A DNA stretch of 64,000 nucleotides. It comes from Pseudomonas wadenswilerensis. GTDB lineage: Bacteria; Pseudomonadota; Gammaproteobacteria; Pseudomonadales; Pseudomonadaceae. Below are positions 7,745 to 16,888 of the stretch, piece after piece; within the stretch, counting starts at the first letter, position 1, and every line of letters begins with the position of its first letter. The translations under genes and the position numbers were made by a program. The notes beneath the pieces are model-generated. The model was not told the DNA's origin. It saw only the letters and a list, made by a program, of their open reading frames with translations, and searched no databases. The stretch is from positions 248,001 to 312,000 of the forward strand of contig NZ_UIDD01000011.1 in assembly GCF_900497695.1 (NCBI RefSeq), read 5' to 3'.

Positions 7745-10468
7745 CTAATGCAGCATGCCCAACGCCTTGGCCCGGGCCACCGCCTGGGTACGACGCTCGA
7801 CGCCGAGTTTGCTGTTGATATGGCTGGCGTGGGTTTTCACCGTGTGCAGGGAGATGAACAGGCGCTCGCTGATCTCCTGGTTCGAACAGCCCTGGGCAAT
7901 CAGTTCGAGCACGGCCATCTCGCGGGTGCTCAAGGCCTCGCTGGCGCCACTGGCCGGTTCAATTGATTCAAGCGCGGGCAACAAGCCCAGCAAGCCGATT
8001 TGCGCCGGGCCCGGAGGCTGCAACAGCAACTGTTCGCGCAACCACTGCGGGTGATCCTGCAACAGGCGCTGGAAGGGTTGCAGCGCCCCGCCGCGAGCCG
8101 ACTCCAGGGCCAGCACCAACAGGTCGCGCGCCTGGCCTTCGTTGTTGTTGGCCAGCAGCAGCACCATCCACTGGCACAGCGCGGTGACACAGAGCATCTG
8201 CCCACCACTGGCCTGGCCACGCTCCACCAGCGCCTGCAAGCGCCGCCCGGCCTGCTCCAGGCGGCCCTGGGTGCGCTCGAGCAAGGCCTGCTGCAACTCG
8301 ATATGCGGCGGCAACAGCGGGTGGAACTCCGGTGCGGCCGCCGCCTGTTCGCCACCGTAGGTCTGGCCCAGGCGCAGCAGCCAGGATTCGGCCAGGTCGG
8401 TGCGGCCCTGCGCAAGCCACAGCTCGCATTTGACCAGGGTGATCATCGCCAGATAGAAAATCGGCGGCACGTCCCAGATGTGCATCAGCCGCTCGGCTTC
8501 GGCAAGCTCGGCGAAGGCTTCGGCGAATCGCCCTTCGCGGCCATCCAGCGCAGCGATCACGCAATGGCCGATCAGCACGCTGATGTCACGGCAGGCGCGG
8601 GCCTCGATCAGCCCGGCACGCAGGCGGCTACGCCCGGCCTCCGGCTGTAGCCTTGCCGCCAGTAGATAGCCCTCATACAACGTCAGTCGTGCCCGCGCCG
8701 CGTACAGCCGTTGCGCCGACAAGCCCTGCAGGCGTTGCAAGCCCTGGCGCACTTCATCCAGGGCGCGCAGCACCTCGCCGCGGGCGTGCAGCACCCGCGC
8801 CCGATCGTAATGGGCCAGGGCTTCAAATAACGGATTGCCCACCCGCTGAGCCAGTTCCAGTGCCTCACGGTTCCAGCCGCGGGCGCGCCAGAAATCGGCA
8901 TCGGCGATGGCCAGGTTGGACAGGGTCGAAAGGCACACAAGGCGCTGTCCGTAACGTTTGAACGGCAAGCTGTGCAGGGCTTCGGAGCAGTATTCGAGGG
9001 TGCGCTGGCGGTCGCCACGACCGCGCGCGATCACCCCGCTCAACGCCAGCCACTGGGCCAGCATGGATTTTTGCGCAGTGGCCGAAGGCGCCGGCAGGAA
9101 GCGGCTCAGGTGGCTGGCCAGTTCTTCGGCAGCATCCAGCTGCCCGGCCAGGCCCAGGGCCCAGCTGTACAACACGATCAGCCGCGGGGTGCTGATCAGC
9201 AGGCTATCGGGCAGGTCCATCTTCCAACGCAGGAGCATGCCGACGTTCTGCTCGGCCAGCAGTTGTTCTTCGGACAGGTTCTGCACCAGATTGGCGGCCA
9301 CATCCAGGTGCCCGGCACGCAGGGCCTGCTCGACGGCTTCATCGAGCAGGCCCTGGCCGTGAAACCAGCGGCAGGCACGCAAATGCAGGCTCGACAGCGG
9401 CAGGCTGGCCTGGCGGGTGCGCAGCAGGTCGGAAAACAGGTGGTGATAACGGAACCAGCGCCCGTGTTCGTCCAGCGGTACCAGGAACACCTGGTGGGCC
9501 TGCAGGTAACGGAGGATCTCGGCGCTGTCATGGCTTTCACGCAGGGCGTCGCAGAGTTCTGCGCAAAAGCGCTCCTGGCAGGCGGTGTCGTAGAGAAAGC
9601 CCTGCACTTCGGCCGGCAGTATCTCGATGACTTCTTCGAGCAGGTAATCGCGAATCAGCCCTTCGCCGCCATGCAGCGCCTGAGGCAAGGCGCTGTCGGC
9701 GCCCGCCTCGTTGGCGGCCAGCAGCCAGAAGCGCAAACCGGCGACCCAGCCATCGCTGCGCTGGATCAGGTTGTCCAGCGCCTGCCCGCGTAACACCGTG
9801 GGTTGCTGGCCAAGCACGGCGAGGGATTCATCGGTGGTCAGGCGCAGGTCCTGCTCGTTGAGTTCAAGCAACTGGCGCGACAGGCGCAGGCGCGCCAGGT
9901 GCCAGTCCGGCCGTTGCCGACTGGTCACCAGCAGCACCAGGCCAGGCGGCAGGTGATTGAGGAAGAACTGCAGGCAGCGATCGAGCACCGGCCCCTGAGC
10001 CAGGTGATAGTCGTCCAGCACCAGTAGCAAGGGGTTATGCGGTTGCAGGTGACGAGCGAGTTCATCGAGCAGACCGTCGAGCCACTCTTCGAAAGCAAAC
10101 GGCTGGTGTCGCTGACGCATCTTCAGCAGGCCCAGGGCCTGACCGCCGAGCGCCGGGCAGTACTGCTGCAAGCCTTCGAGCAGACGCTCAAGGAAACGCC
10201 CAGGGTCGTTGTCGCGCCGGCTCAACCCCAGCCACAGGCTGCTCCAGTGGTTGGGCAGGCCCTGGCAGAACTCCACCGCCAGCGAACTTTTACCGAAGCC
10301 CGCCGGTGCGTTGACCAGCAGCAAACGCCCACCGAGCCCCGCGTGCAAACGCTGGCACAAGCGCGCCCGCGGCACATGGCCTTCGGGCAGTGGCGGGCGA
10401 AAGAAACGGCCCTCCAGGATGCTCATGGCCTGGCTGGCGAACCCTTGCGTACGGGACAGATCAGTCAT
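7745..10468 (-). CDS. LuxR-family transcriptional regulator, MalT-like (STAND ATPase)
   Basis: 907 residues. The N-terminal NTPase has a Walker A at NAPAGFGKSS (about 53-62) and a Walker B-like LLLVLDDYH. The middle is a long helical MalT/TPR-like sensor region. The C-terminal 65 residues form a LuxR helix-turn-helix (STREMAVLELIAQGCSNQEI, then SLHTVKTHASHINSKLGV). This is the layout of MalT-type activators, which oligomerise on binding ATP and an inducer. The gene lies downstream of the DUF1329/DUF1302 pair on the same strand, separated by a terminator, so it probably controls that pair and perhaps the acyl-CoA ligase. The inducer is unknown, plausibly a fatty-acid-derived molecule. Confidence 0.92.
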   Translation of the reverse strand: MTDLSRTQGFASQAMSILEGRFFRPPLPEGHVPRARLCQRLHAGLGGRLLLVNAPAGFGKSSLAVEFCQGLPNHWSSLWLGLSRRDNDPGRFLERLLEGLQQYCPALGGQALGLLKMRQRHQPFAFEEWLDGLLDELARHLQPHNPLLLVLDDYHLAQGPVLDRCLQFFLNHLPPGLVLLVTSRQRPDWHLARLRLSRQLLELNEQDLRLTTDESLAVLGQQPTVLRGQALDNLIQRSDGWVAGLRFWLLAANEAGADSALPQALHGGEGLIRDYLLEEVIEILPAEVQGFLYDTACQERFCAELCDALRESHDSAEILRYLQAHQVFLVPLDEHGRWFRYHHLFSDLLRTRQASLPLSSLHLRACRWFHGQGLLDEAVEQALRAGHLDVAANLVQNLSEEQLLAEQNVGMLLRWKMDLPDSLLISTPRLIVLYSWALGLAGQLDAAEELASHLSRFLPAPSATAQKSMLAQWLALSGVIARGRGDRQRTLEYCSEALHSLPFKRYGQRLVCLSTLSNLAIADADFWRARGWNREALELAQRVGNPLFEALAHYDRARVLHARGEVLRALDEVRQGLQRLQGLSAQRLYAARARLTLYEGYLLAARLQPEAGRSRLRAGLIEARACRDISVLIGHCVIAALDGREGRFAEAFAELAEAERLMHIWDVPPIFYLAMITLVKCELWLAQGRTDLAESWLLRLGQTYGGEQAAAAPEFHPLLPPHIELQQALLERTQGRLEQAGRRLQALVERGQASGGQMLCVTALCQWMVLLLANNNEGQARDLLVLALESARGGALQPFQRLLQDHPQWLREQLLLQPPGPAQIGLLGLLPALESIEPASGASEALSTREMAVLELIAQGCSNQEISERLFISLHTVKTHASHINSKLGVERRTQAVARAKALGMLH

Positions 10469-10620
10469 GGCCGGCTCGTTTTAGTTAGGGAATCTTCGGC
10501 AGTACGGATCAGGGCAGACTAGCGGGTTAAACCGCACATTTGAAGATGATTGCCCCGTTTTGCGGAAAAAAGACTACAACAAAAAGCGACAACCCCGAGC
10601 CGGTCAGGATGCGCAAACAG

Positions 10621-10646
10621 AAACGCCCCGGCAAGCCGGGGCGTTC
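10621..10646 (-). terminator. Terminator after the DUF1329 gene
   Basis: A perfect GC hairpin (ACGCCCCGGC-TT-GCCGGGGCGT on the minus strand) followed by a short T-rich tail (TTTCTG). It sits 27 bases past the DUF1329 stop and before the LuxR gene. Confidence 0.75.
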
Positions 10647-10672
10647 TGGGAGATCACACGGAGGTTTGAAGC

Positions 10673-12043
10673 TTAACGCACGCCTGACTGGCGAAGCGCT
10701 GCAGGCTGGAAGTCAGCCTTGGAGGCAGTGAAGCCGAAGTCGTAGGCTTTCTTTTCCTCGTTCTTCATGCCCAGGGCCAGGTAACGCCCCGATTGCAGGT
10801 CGTAGATGGCTTCCAGGGTGTACCACGGCACCTGGACGTTGTAGTAGTCCTGGGAGTGGGCCTCGGACACGCGCCACAGCTGGTTGCGACCGTCGTACTG
10901 GTCGATCACCGCGGCTTGCCAGGTGTCTTCGTCGATGTAGAAGTCACGCTTGGCGTAGATATGGCGCTGGCCCGGTTTCAGGGTCGCGACCACATGCCAT
11001 ACCCGGCGCAGCTCGTAACGGGTCAGGTCCTGGTTGATGTGCCCGGCCTTGAGGATATCGGCGTACTTGAGCTTCGGATCGTCGAGCTTGTAGCTGTTGG
11101 AGGCGATGAACAGCTCTTTCTTGCCTTCCAGCTTCCAGTCGTAACGGTCCGGCGCGCCGTTGTACATGTCCAGGTTGTCAGAAGTTCGCAGGCCGTCAGC
11201 AGCGGTACCAGGACCATCATAGGAAACTTGAGGTGCCTGGCGTACGCGGCGCTGGCCAGCGTTGTACACCCACGCCTTGCGTGGTTCCTTTACCTGGTCC
11301 AGCGTTTCATGAACTAGCAACACCGTACCCGCCAGGCGCGCTGGCGCAGTTACCTCTTGTTTGAAGTAAAACAGAATGTTGCCAGGGTTACTTGGGTCGT
11401 AGTCTTTCATCCGGTCACGGAAGACGAACTGATCCTTGAAGTACACCAGGCTGTACGAGCCGCTCTGTTGCGGCGTGGCCTGGGTTACCAGGCGGGTCAC
11501 GCTGCCACCGCGGTAACGGGTGATGTGGTTCCAGATCACTTCGACGCCGCTTTTCGGAATCGGGAACGGCACGGCGGTGTCGAAGTTTTCCAGGCCGTTG
11601 CCGCCACCCACCAGGTTGGTACTGGTGGCGTTTTTCTTGATTGCCGCGAACACCGCATCCGGCACGCTCGCGCCCCGGTGGGTCGGGTACACCGGCATCT
11701 TGAAGCTGTCCGGGTAGCGCTTGAACATCGCGACCTGGCCTGGGGACAGTTTGTCCTTGTACTGGTCGACGTTCTGCGCGGTGATGGTGAACTTCGGTTG
11801 CTCGGTGCCGAACGGGTCGGAAAGGAAGCCCTTGCCGTCGACGTTACCGGCGCTTTTGGAAAGCGGCTTCCAGGCGGTGATCGAGCCGTCGGCGTTGCCG
11901 GCCTTTTCCGCGCCCATCGGCGTCAGGCTGGCGCCCAGCTTGGCCGCCTCGTCGGCGGAAACCGCCGCCATGACACTGGTCGCCAACAGGGACAGGCCCA
12001 GTACACCGGCTTGCAGCAGAGTCTTGGTTGTTTTCATCTTCAT
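10673..12043 (-). CDS. DUF1329 family envelope protein
   Basis: 456 residues with a Sec signal peptide (MKMKTTKTLLQAGVLGLSLL..., likely cut after VMA near residue 26). The mature protein matches the DUF1329 family, which resembles LolA/LolB-type lipid-binding folds and is nearly always paired with a DUF1302 gene. Here the DUF1302 gene lies 21 bases upstream on the same strand. The pair is commonly found beside genes for hydrophobic substrates (esters, fatty acids, sterols, alkanes). A role in handling or moving such compounds across the envelope fits, but it is an inference. Confidence 0.9.
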   Translation of the reverse strand: MKMKTTKTLLQAGVLGLSLLATSVMAAVSADEAAKLGASLTPMGAEKAGNADGSITAWKPLSKSAGNVDGKGFLSDPFGTEQPKFTITAQNVDQYKDKLSPGQVAMFKRYPDSFKMPVYPTHRGASVPDAVFAAIKKNATSTNLVGGGNGLENFDTAVPFPIPKSGVEVIWNHITRYRGGSVTRLVTQATPQQSGSYSLVYFKDQFVFRDRMKDYDPSNPGNILFYFKQEVTAPARLAGTVLLVHETLDQVKEPRKAWVYNAGQRRVRQAPQVSYDGPGTAADGLRTSDNLDMYNGAPDRYDWKLEGKKELFIASNSYKLDDPKLKYADILKAGHINQDLTRYELRRVWHVVATLKPGQRHIYAKRDFYIDEDTWQAAVIDQYDGRNQLWRVSEAHSQDYYNVQVPWYTLEAIYDLQSGRYLALGMKNEEKKAYDFGFTASKADFQPAALRQSGVR

Positions 12044-12064
12044 GGTCGTCCTGAATCCGAATTC

Positions 12065-13963
12065 TTAGAAGTTCACGCCGAAGCTGAGGGCGATGAAATC
12101 GCGGTCATCCACGGTGGTGTACTTGCCGTCGAAGAAGTTGGTGTACGACAGGCTGGTGGTGTAGGTGTTCTGGTACTCAGCGTCCAGGCCCAGGCTGATC
12201 GCCTTGCGCCCTTCCTCGAAGTTGCTGCCAGGGCCTGGCGAATAACCGGAAACGTCATGCGACCAGGCCACGCTTGGCTTGAGGTTGACCCCGGCGAACA
12301 CGTCGTTGTAGTCCCAGATCGCCCGGGCACGGTAGCCCCACGCGGTGCTGGTGGTGTAACCGTCGTTTTCGCAGTTGCGGCTACGGTTGGCACCCGAAGC
12401 ACCAGGGCCTGCACCGTTGATGGTGCCGGTGTTGATGATCGCCGAGCAGGTGTCGAGGTTGCCGGCGCCTGGGGTTGCTGGCAGCGGGCCTGGGCCATAG
12501 ACCGGGTCGCGGCCGTAACGCACATCGTGGGCACTTTCCAGGCCGCCGACATGGGTCACGCCCACTTCACCCACCACGGTCAGACGGCTGGCGCCCATGA
12601 CCTGGTCGAAGAAGTGCGTCAGGGTGGTCTGGAACTGGGTGATTTCCTTGCGACGGTAGCCGTGCAGGTCCTGGCCCGGTACACCGTTGAGCAGCGAGGC
12701 ATTGGCCAGGGTACCGCCGATCGGGCGTACGCCGGCGTAGAGGATATCGGTGGTGTTGAGCTGCACCGGCGCGTTTGGCCGGTAGCTGATTTCACCGCTC
12801 CACGCCGTACCGGTAGGCAAGGTGGTGGAGAAGCTCAGGCCGTACAGGCGGATGTCTTCCGGGTACTCGACGAAGTAGCTGGAGTTGCCGGCGACGATCA
12901 GCGGCGCCAACGGACGCAGTGCTGCCGGCAGCCCGGCCAGACCGGCATAGACGCGCGGATCGGCACCGTGGGCGCTGAAGATCGGCGCACGGCTGTGGTA
13001 GTTCATGAAGTAGGCGCCGAATTCGGTACCCAGCGGGTCGTACATGTAGCGGAAGGCCACACCGAACTGGCCGCTGTCACGCGCATCGCGGTCAGGGCCA
13101 CGGGCGACCTTCACACCTTCGCCGTTGACGTCCACACCCTGGGTAGCGAGGAATCCGCGGGCGGCCGCTGGCAACGCGTTGGCGCTGTTGAGCACGCGCA
13201 GGTTGTCGGTACAGCCGTCGGCAATGATGTCCGGCTGGGAGAAGAAGGTGCCGCAGTTGTCGACGACGGTCTGGTCCCATTCGATCTGGTAGAAAGCTTC
13301 GGCCGAGAGATTGTCGGTCAGGCTCTGGGACACGTAGAACATGTTGACCGGAATCAGGCCTTCCTTCACCTCGGCGCCCGGGCGACGGAATGCGGCGACG
13401 TCGATCGGGTTGATCGAGTTGATACCGTTGCCAATGAAGGTACTTTCACCCCAGCTGACCACCTGCTTGCCCAGACGCACCGAGCCCGGCTGATCGGCGA
13501 TGGAGTAGTTGTGATAGACGAAGGCGTCGAGGATCTGCCCGCCGGACGACTTGGCGCCCTCTTTGCGGTTGGAATCGCTGATGTCCTTGAACTCGCGATG
13601 CTCATCCTTGAGTTCGAAGTCGTACCAGTACTTGCCACGGACGAATACCCCGGTATCGCCGTACTTGAGCTCCAGGTCATGGATGCCCTTGAAGATCTTC
13701 GAGAAGGTCTCACCGCGCTTGAAGTTCAGGTGGCCGTCATCGGAGGTTTGCGACAGGCCCTTGCCGCCGTTGTTGACGCCGATAAGGTTCTTGTTCGGGC
13801 TGGCTGTCGACCAGCTCGCCCCCACCGACAGCGACGAGTCGAACGAGCCTTCGATTTCACCGATGTTGAAACTGACGCCGAATGCAGGACCGGCGAGCGT
13901 AGAAGCGAGGCTGACGGCCAGGGGTAGTTTCGCCCGGCGCCAGAACAGATTTGCTGATGTCAT
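12065..13963 (-). CDS. DUF1302 family outer-membrane-type protein
   Basis: 632 residues from the ATG at 13963, which follows GGAG (in ATGGAGTAGCGTCG) and opens a signal peptide (MTSANLFWRRAKLPLAVSLA..., likely cut at GPAFG). Upstream in-frame codons lack signal character. The mature part is rich in alternating aromatic and polar residues and ends in F (FGVNF), as outer-membrane barrels do. It is the first gene of the pair with DUF1329. DUF1302 proteins are proposed outer-membrane channels or assembly partners for hydrophobic compounds. The gene is preceded by 335 bases that should hold its promoter. Confidence 0.9.
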   Translation of the reverse strand: MTSANLFWRRAKLPLAVSLASTLAGPAFGVSFNIGEIEGSFDSSLSVGASWSTASPNKNLIGVNNGGKGLSQTSDDGHLNFKRGETFSKIFKGIHDLELKYGDTGVFVRGKYWYDFELKDEHREFKDISDSNRKEGAKSSGGQILDAFVYHNYSIADQPGSVRLGKQVVSWGESTFIGNGINSINPIDVAAFRRPGAEVKEGLIPVNMFYVSQSLTDNLSAEAFYQIEWDQTVVDNCGTFFSQPDIIADGCTDNLRVLNSANALPAAARGFLATQGVDVNGEGVKVARGPDRDARDSGQFGVAFRYMYDPLGTEFGAYFMNYHSRAPIFSAHGADPRVYAGLAGLPAALRPLAPLIVAGNSSYFVEYPEDIRLYGLSFSTTLPTGTAWSGEISYRPNAPVQLNTTDILYAGVRPIGGTLANASLLNGVPGQDLHGYRRKEITQFQTTLTHFFDQVMGASRLTVVGEVGVTHVGGLESAHDVRYGRDPVYGPGPLPATPGAGNLDTCSAIINTGTINGAGPGASGANRSRNCENDGYTTSTAWGYRARAIWDYNDVFAGVNLKPSVAWSHDVSGYSPGPGSNFEEGRKAISLGLDAEYQNTYTTSLSYTNFFDGKYTTVDDRDFIALSFGVNF

Positions 13964-14298
13964 CGACGCTACTCCATGTACTTTATTTTTATGGCAGTGA
14001 GTCCTTTGCAGAAACGCATCGGTCGAGCGGTGTGAGCGCACCTTTTTGCTCGAGCGAGTGGCTGGGCACATGCATGTGCGATCCCCCCGTTCCTGAAAAT
14101 CCCCTGAACCGACTATAGCCAGCAGGTTGAACTGCTTGATCCCTCTAAAGTGTGATTTGCATCCCAACCCCTCTGGCGTGGTCTGCATGACCGGCCACTA
14201 CGCTGGCAGGGGGAAGAATGGCTTAATTTTGTCATTTGACAAGGCGGCCATGCGTCTGGCGTGCGGGTCGCGCCGAATCAGGCGCGACCCGCCAGCTT
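13964..14298 (-). promoter_or_regulatory. Upstream region of the DUF1302-DUF1329 operon
   Basis: 335 bases without a gene, between the acyl-CoA ligase stop and the DUF1302 start. It includes a dyad GGTC-TGCAT-GACC at 14180-14192 within a wider imperfect symmetry (GTGG...CCAC). It also has a GC hairpin GCGGGTCGCGCC-GAATCA-GGCGCGACCCGC at 14263-14292, just past the ligase stop, that may act as a weak terminator. The dyad is a candidate operator for the nearby LuxR regulator; that is inference. Confidence 0.4.
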
Positions 14299-15981
14299 TT
14301 ATAGGGTCGAGAGGAAGGTGCTGTTACTGGCTTGCAACTGGCTGATGTCCAGGCGGATGCGCTTCTTGTCGAGCTTGCCGACGCTGGTCTTGGGAATTTC
14401 AGTAACAAGGGCAATCTGGCTGGGGATCGCCCACTTGTTGATGTGCCCCAGTTCCACGAACGGCTTGAGGTGTTCCTTGAGCGCCTTGGCGTCGATGCTC
14501 TGGCCTTCGTGGATCACCAGCAGGGCAAACGGCCGCTCACCCCACTGCGGATCGGCGACACCGACCACCGCCACTTCGCGGACCGCCGGGTGGCGGCTGA
14601 TCAGGTCTTCAAGCTCCAGTGACGAGATCCACTCACCGCCGGTCTTGATCACGTCCTTGATGCGGTCGCGGATATCGATCACGCCCATGCTGTCGAGGGT
14701 GGCGACGTCACCGGTGTGCAGCCAGCCGCCCTGCCAGAGTTCGGCGCCTTTCTCGGGCTCGCGGAAGTAACCCATGGTCAGCCAGGGTGCGCGCAGTACC
14801 AGCTCGCCCTGGCTCTCGCCATCGGCCGGGAGGAAGTTGCCGTTGCCGTCGACAATCGCGGTTTCCACCAGCGGCACCGGTACCCCGGCCTTGATCCGGT
14901 AGGTGATGCATTCGTCTTCGCTACCGGCCAGCAGCTCGTCGTTGAGGTGGGCGCAGGCCACCAGCGGGCAGGTCTCGGACATGCCGTAGGCGGCGGTCAG
15001 CTGAATCCCGTGAGCCTTGGCCGCCTCGTACAGGGCGCGGTTCAGGGCACTGCCGCCAATGATGATTTTCCAGCCGCCGAAGTCCTGTTGCTGGGCGCCC
15101 TTGGCGTTGAGCAGCATCTGCAGGATGGTCGGTACGCAGTGCGAGAAGGTCACCTTCTCGTTGCGCCACAGCTCACAGAGCATCTCCGGCTCGTAACGCC
15201 CCGGGTAGACCTGCTTGATGCCGAGCATGGTCGCCACGTAGGGGATGCCCCAGGCGTGGACGTGGAACATCGGGGTGATGGGCATGTACACATCGTTGCT
15301 GCCGAGCAGGCGCACGCTGTCGATACTGCCGGTTACCGAAGCTGCCGCCAGGGTGTGCAGCACCAGTTGCCGGTGGGTGAAATACACCCCTTTTGGGTTC
15401 CCGGTGGTGCCAGTGGTGTAGAAAGTGGTGGCGATCGAGTTCTCGTCGAAATCAGGGAAGTCGTACACCGGGCTGGCCGCCGCCAGGAGTTGCTCGTACT
15501 CACCGACCAGGTTGGGCAGGTCGGCGGTTTTCTGCTCGCCATCGGTCAGCAGCAGGGTTTTCTCGACCGTGGTCAGTTGCCCGGCGATGGCCTGGTAAAG
15601 GCCGACAAAGTCGCTGTTGACCAGCACGAAGCGGTCATCGGCGTGATTCATGGTGTAGAGGACCTGCTCCGGTGACAGGCGCACGTTGATGGTGTGCACC
15701 ACCGCGCCGATCATCGGAATGGCGAACATGCATTCGAGGTAGCGATGGCTGTCCCAGTCCATCACTGCCACGGTGTCACCGGCCTTGACTCCCGCCTCGG
15801 TGAGCACATTGGCCAGCCGCGCGATGCGCTCGTTGAGGGTCAGGTAGCTGTAGCGCAGTTGATCGCGGTAGACGATTTCGCGGGTTTTCTCGTAGCGGCT
15901 GCCGGACAGCAACAGGCGCTTGATCAACAGCGGAAACTGATAGGCGCCCTCGGCGGGAGGGATGACGCGAGTCTGCAACAT
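14299..15981 (-). CDS. Fatty acyl-CoA ligase (AMP-forming)
   Basis: 560 residues from the ATG at 15981 (AGGGA just upstream); a GTG eight codons earlier has no ribosome site. It is an adenylate-forming enzyme with the AMP-binding loop YTTGTTGNPKG at about 188-198, AYGMSETCP, the TGD motif in GGWLHTGDVATLD, and the C-terminal lysine in TSVGKLDKKRIR. It activates a carboxylic acid as acyl-AMP and then acyl-CoA. Length and motifs fit medium-chain fatty acyl-CoA synthetases (FadD-like). The neighbouring DUF1302/DUF1329 and LuxR genes suggest one function: uptake or release of fatty acids followed by activation. In P. putida KT2440 an equivalent cluster (around PP_0763 to PP_0767, from memory) has the same order. 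Confidence 0.93.
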   Translation of the reverse strand: MLQTRVIPPAEGAYQFPLLIKRLLLSGSRYEKTREIVYRDQLRYSYLTLNERIARLANVLTEAGVKAGDTVAVMDWDSHRYLECMFAIPMIGAVVHTINVRLSPEQVLYTMNHADDRFVLVNSDFVGLYQAIAGQLTTVEKTLLLTDGEQKTADLPNLVGEYEQLLAAASPVYDFPDFDENSIATTFYTTGTTGNPKGVYFTHRQLVLHTLAAASVTGSIDSVRLLGSNDVYMPITPMFHVHAWGIPYVATMLGIKQVYPGRYEPEMLCELWRNEKVTFSHCVPTILQMLLNAKGAQQQDFGGWKIIIGGSALNRALYEAAKAHGIQLTAAYGMSETCPLVACAHLNDELLAGSEDECITYRIKAGVPVPLVETAIVDGNGNFLPADGESQGELVLRAPWLTMGYFREPEKGAELWQGGWLHTGDVATLDSMGVIDIRDRIKDVIKTGGEWISSLELEDLISRHPAVREVAVVGVADPQWGERPFALLVIHEGQSIDAKALKEHLKPFVELGHINKWAIPSQIALVTEIPKTSVGKLDKKRIRLDISQLQASNSTFLSTL

Positions 15982-16042
15982 AGGAGTCCCTTTTCTAGAG
16001 TGCACAGGCTGGGCAAGACATGTCCTACTCTAGAACGCCACA

Positions 16043-16082
16043 GCAGCAGCCAAATCAGCCAAAGGAATGATTTGGCTGCTGC
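16043..16082. repeat. 15-bp inverted repeat upstream of the acyl-CoA ligase
   Basis: Arms GCAGCAGCCAAATCA (16043-16057) and its exact complement (16068-16082) around a 10-base loop. It lies 62-101 bases upstream of the ligase start and 30 bases past the LysE-exporter stop. No T-run follows on either strand, so it is either an atypical terminator or an operator. Confidence 0.6.
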
Positions 16083-16111
16083 AGGGACTAGTGGCGCTCA
16101 ACCATTGCCGC

Positions 16112-16741
16112 TTAGTGCATCTCGGTAAAGGCGATCTTCACCCCCAGGGCAATCAGCACCGCGCCCATGGTGCGGTCGAACCAGTGGCCCATGCGCGCAA
16201 AGGCGGCGCGTACCCGCTGTTGGCTGAACAGCATGGCCACCAGGCAGAACCACAGGCCGGTAGCCACGGCCAGGTACGCACCATAGCCGGCCTGGATCGC
16301 CAGCGGCGTGTGCGGGTTGATGACGACGGTGAACAGCGAGAGGAAGAACAGCGTCGCCTTGGGATTCAGGCCGTTGGTCATGAAGCCTGCGACAAAGGCC
16401 GCACGTGGCGTGCGCTCGACTGTCGAGGCCTGCACGTTTTCGCTGCCAGGCGCACCGGGGCGGGCGCGCAGGGCCTTGAAGCCGATGTACAGCAGGTAGG
16501 CTGCCGCCAGCCACTTCAGCGCGTTGAACAGCATGATCGACTGCCACACGATCAGGCCGATACCCAGCAGCGAATAGCCCACATGCAGGAAAATCGCGGT
16601 GCCGACGCCCAAAGCGGTCCAGGTACCGGCGCGCCGGCCGTGAGTAACACTCTCGCGCACCACCACGGCAAAGTCCGGGCCGGGGCTGGCCACCGCCAGC
16701 AGGTGAATCAACGCGACAGTCAGAAATTCGGCCCAGTACAT
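16112..16741 (-). CDS. LysE/RhtB-family amino acid exporter
   Basis: 209 residues from the ATG at 16741, which follows GGAG by five bases. It is a small inner-membrane protein with about six hydrophobic segments and the family signature near the start: LLAVASPGPDFAVVVRES. A second conserved block is ALNPKATLFF-like (GLNPKATLFFLSLF). Family members export amino acids or derivatives such as homoserine, threonine and lysine; the substrate here cannot be told. A second member is encoded at 62886-63500. Confidence 0.9.
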   Translation of the reverse strand: MYWAEFLTVALIHLLAVASPGPDFAVVVRESVTHGRRAGTWTALGVGTAIFLHVGYSLLGIGLIVWQSIMLFNALKWLAAAYLLYIGFKALRARPGAPGSENVQASTVERTPRAAFVAGFMTNGLNPKATLFFLSLFTVVINPHTPLAIQAGYGAYLAVATGLWFCLVAMLFSQQRVRAAFARMGHWFDRTMGAVLIALGVKIAFTEMH

Positions 16742-16827
16742 GGGGGCTCCTTGCGGCAAAGAAGGCAATCGGGGGCGCTACATTACGCTTTCGTCCTTTC
16801 CGGCAACAGTCTCTGGTGGGAGCGGGC

Positions 16828-16858
16828 TTGACTCTCCTCCTAAGGGCAGACGTTAACC
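16828..16858 (+). promoter_or_regulatory. MerR-type promoter with 19-bp spacer
   Basis: TTGACT (16828-16833), a 19-base spacer and TTAACC (16853-16858). The spacer holds an imperfect dyad (TCTCCTCCTAAGGGCAGA). Overlong 19-bp spacers with a central dyad are the hallmark of promoters switched by MerR-family regulators. It drives the oxidoreductase gene, and the MerR gene follows as the second cistron. Confidence 0.5.
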
Positions 16859-16888
16859 TCAGCGCTTTTGCCCCTGGACCCGCCTTCG

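Noticed and set aside
11357..13927. An 856-residue open frame on the plus strand opposite the DUF1302 gene
   Set aside because: GC-rich antisense shadow: low-complexity Val/Gly/Ala/Arg composition, no ribosome site, no family match, and it lies fully over a convincing gene.
16814..16830. A REP-like fragment (GGTGGGAGCGGGCTTG)
   Set aside because: Only one half of the element is present and it cannot form the hairpin; at most a remnant, overlapping the MerR-type promoter.
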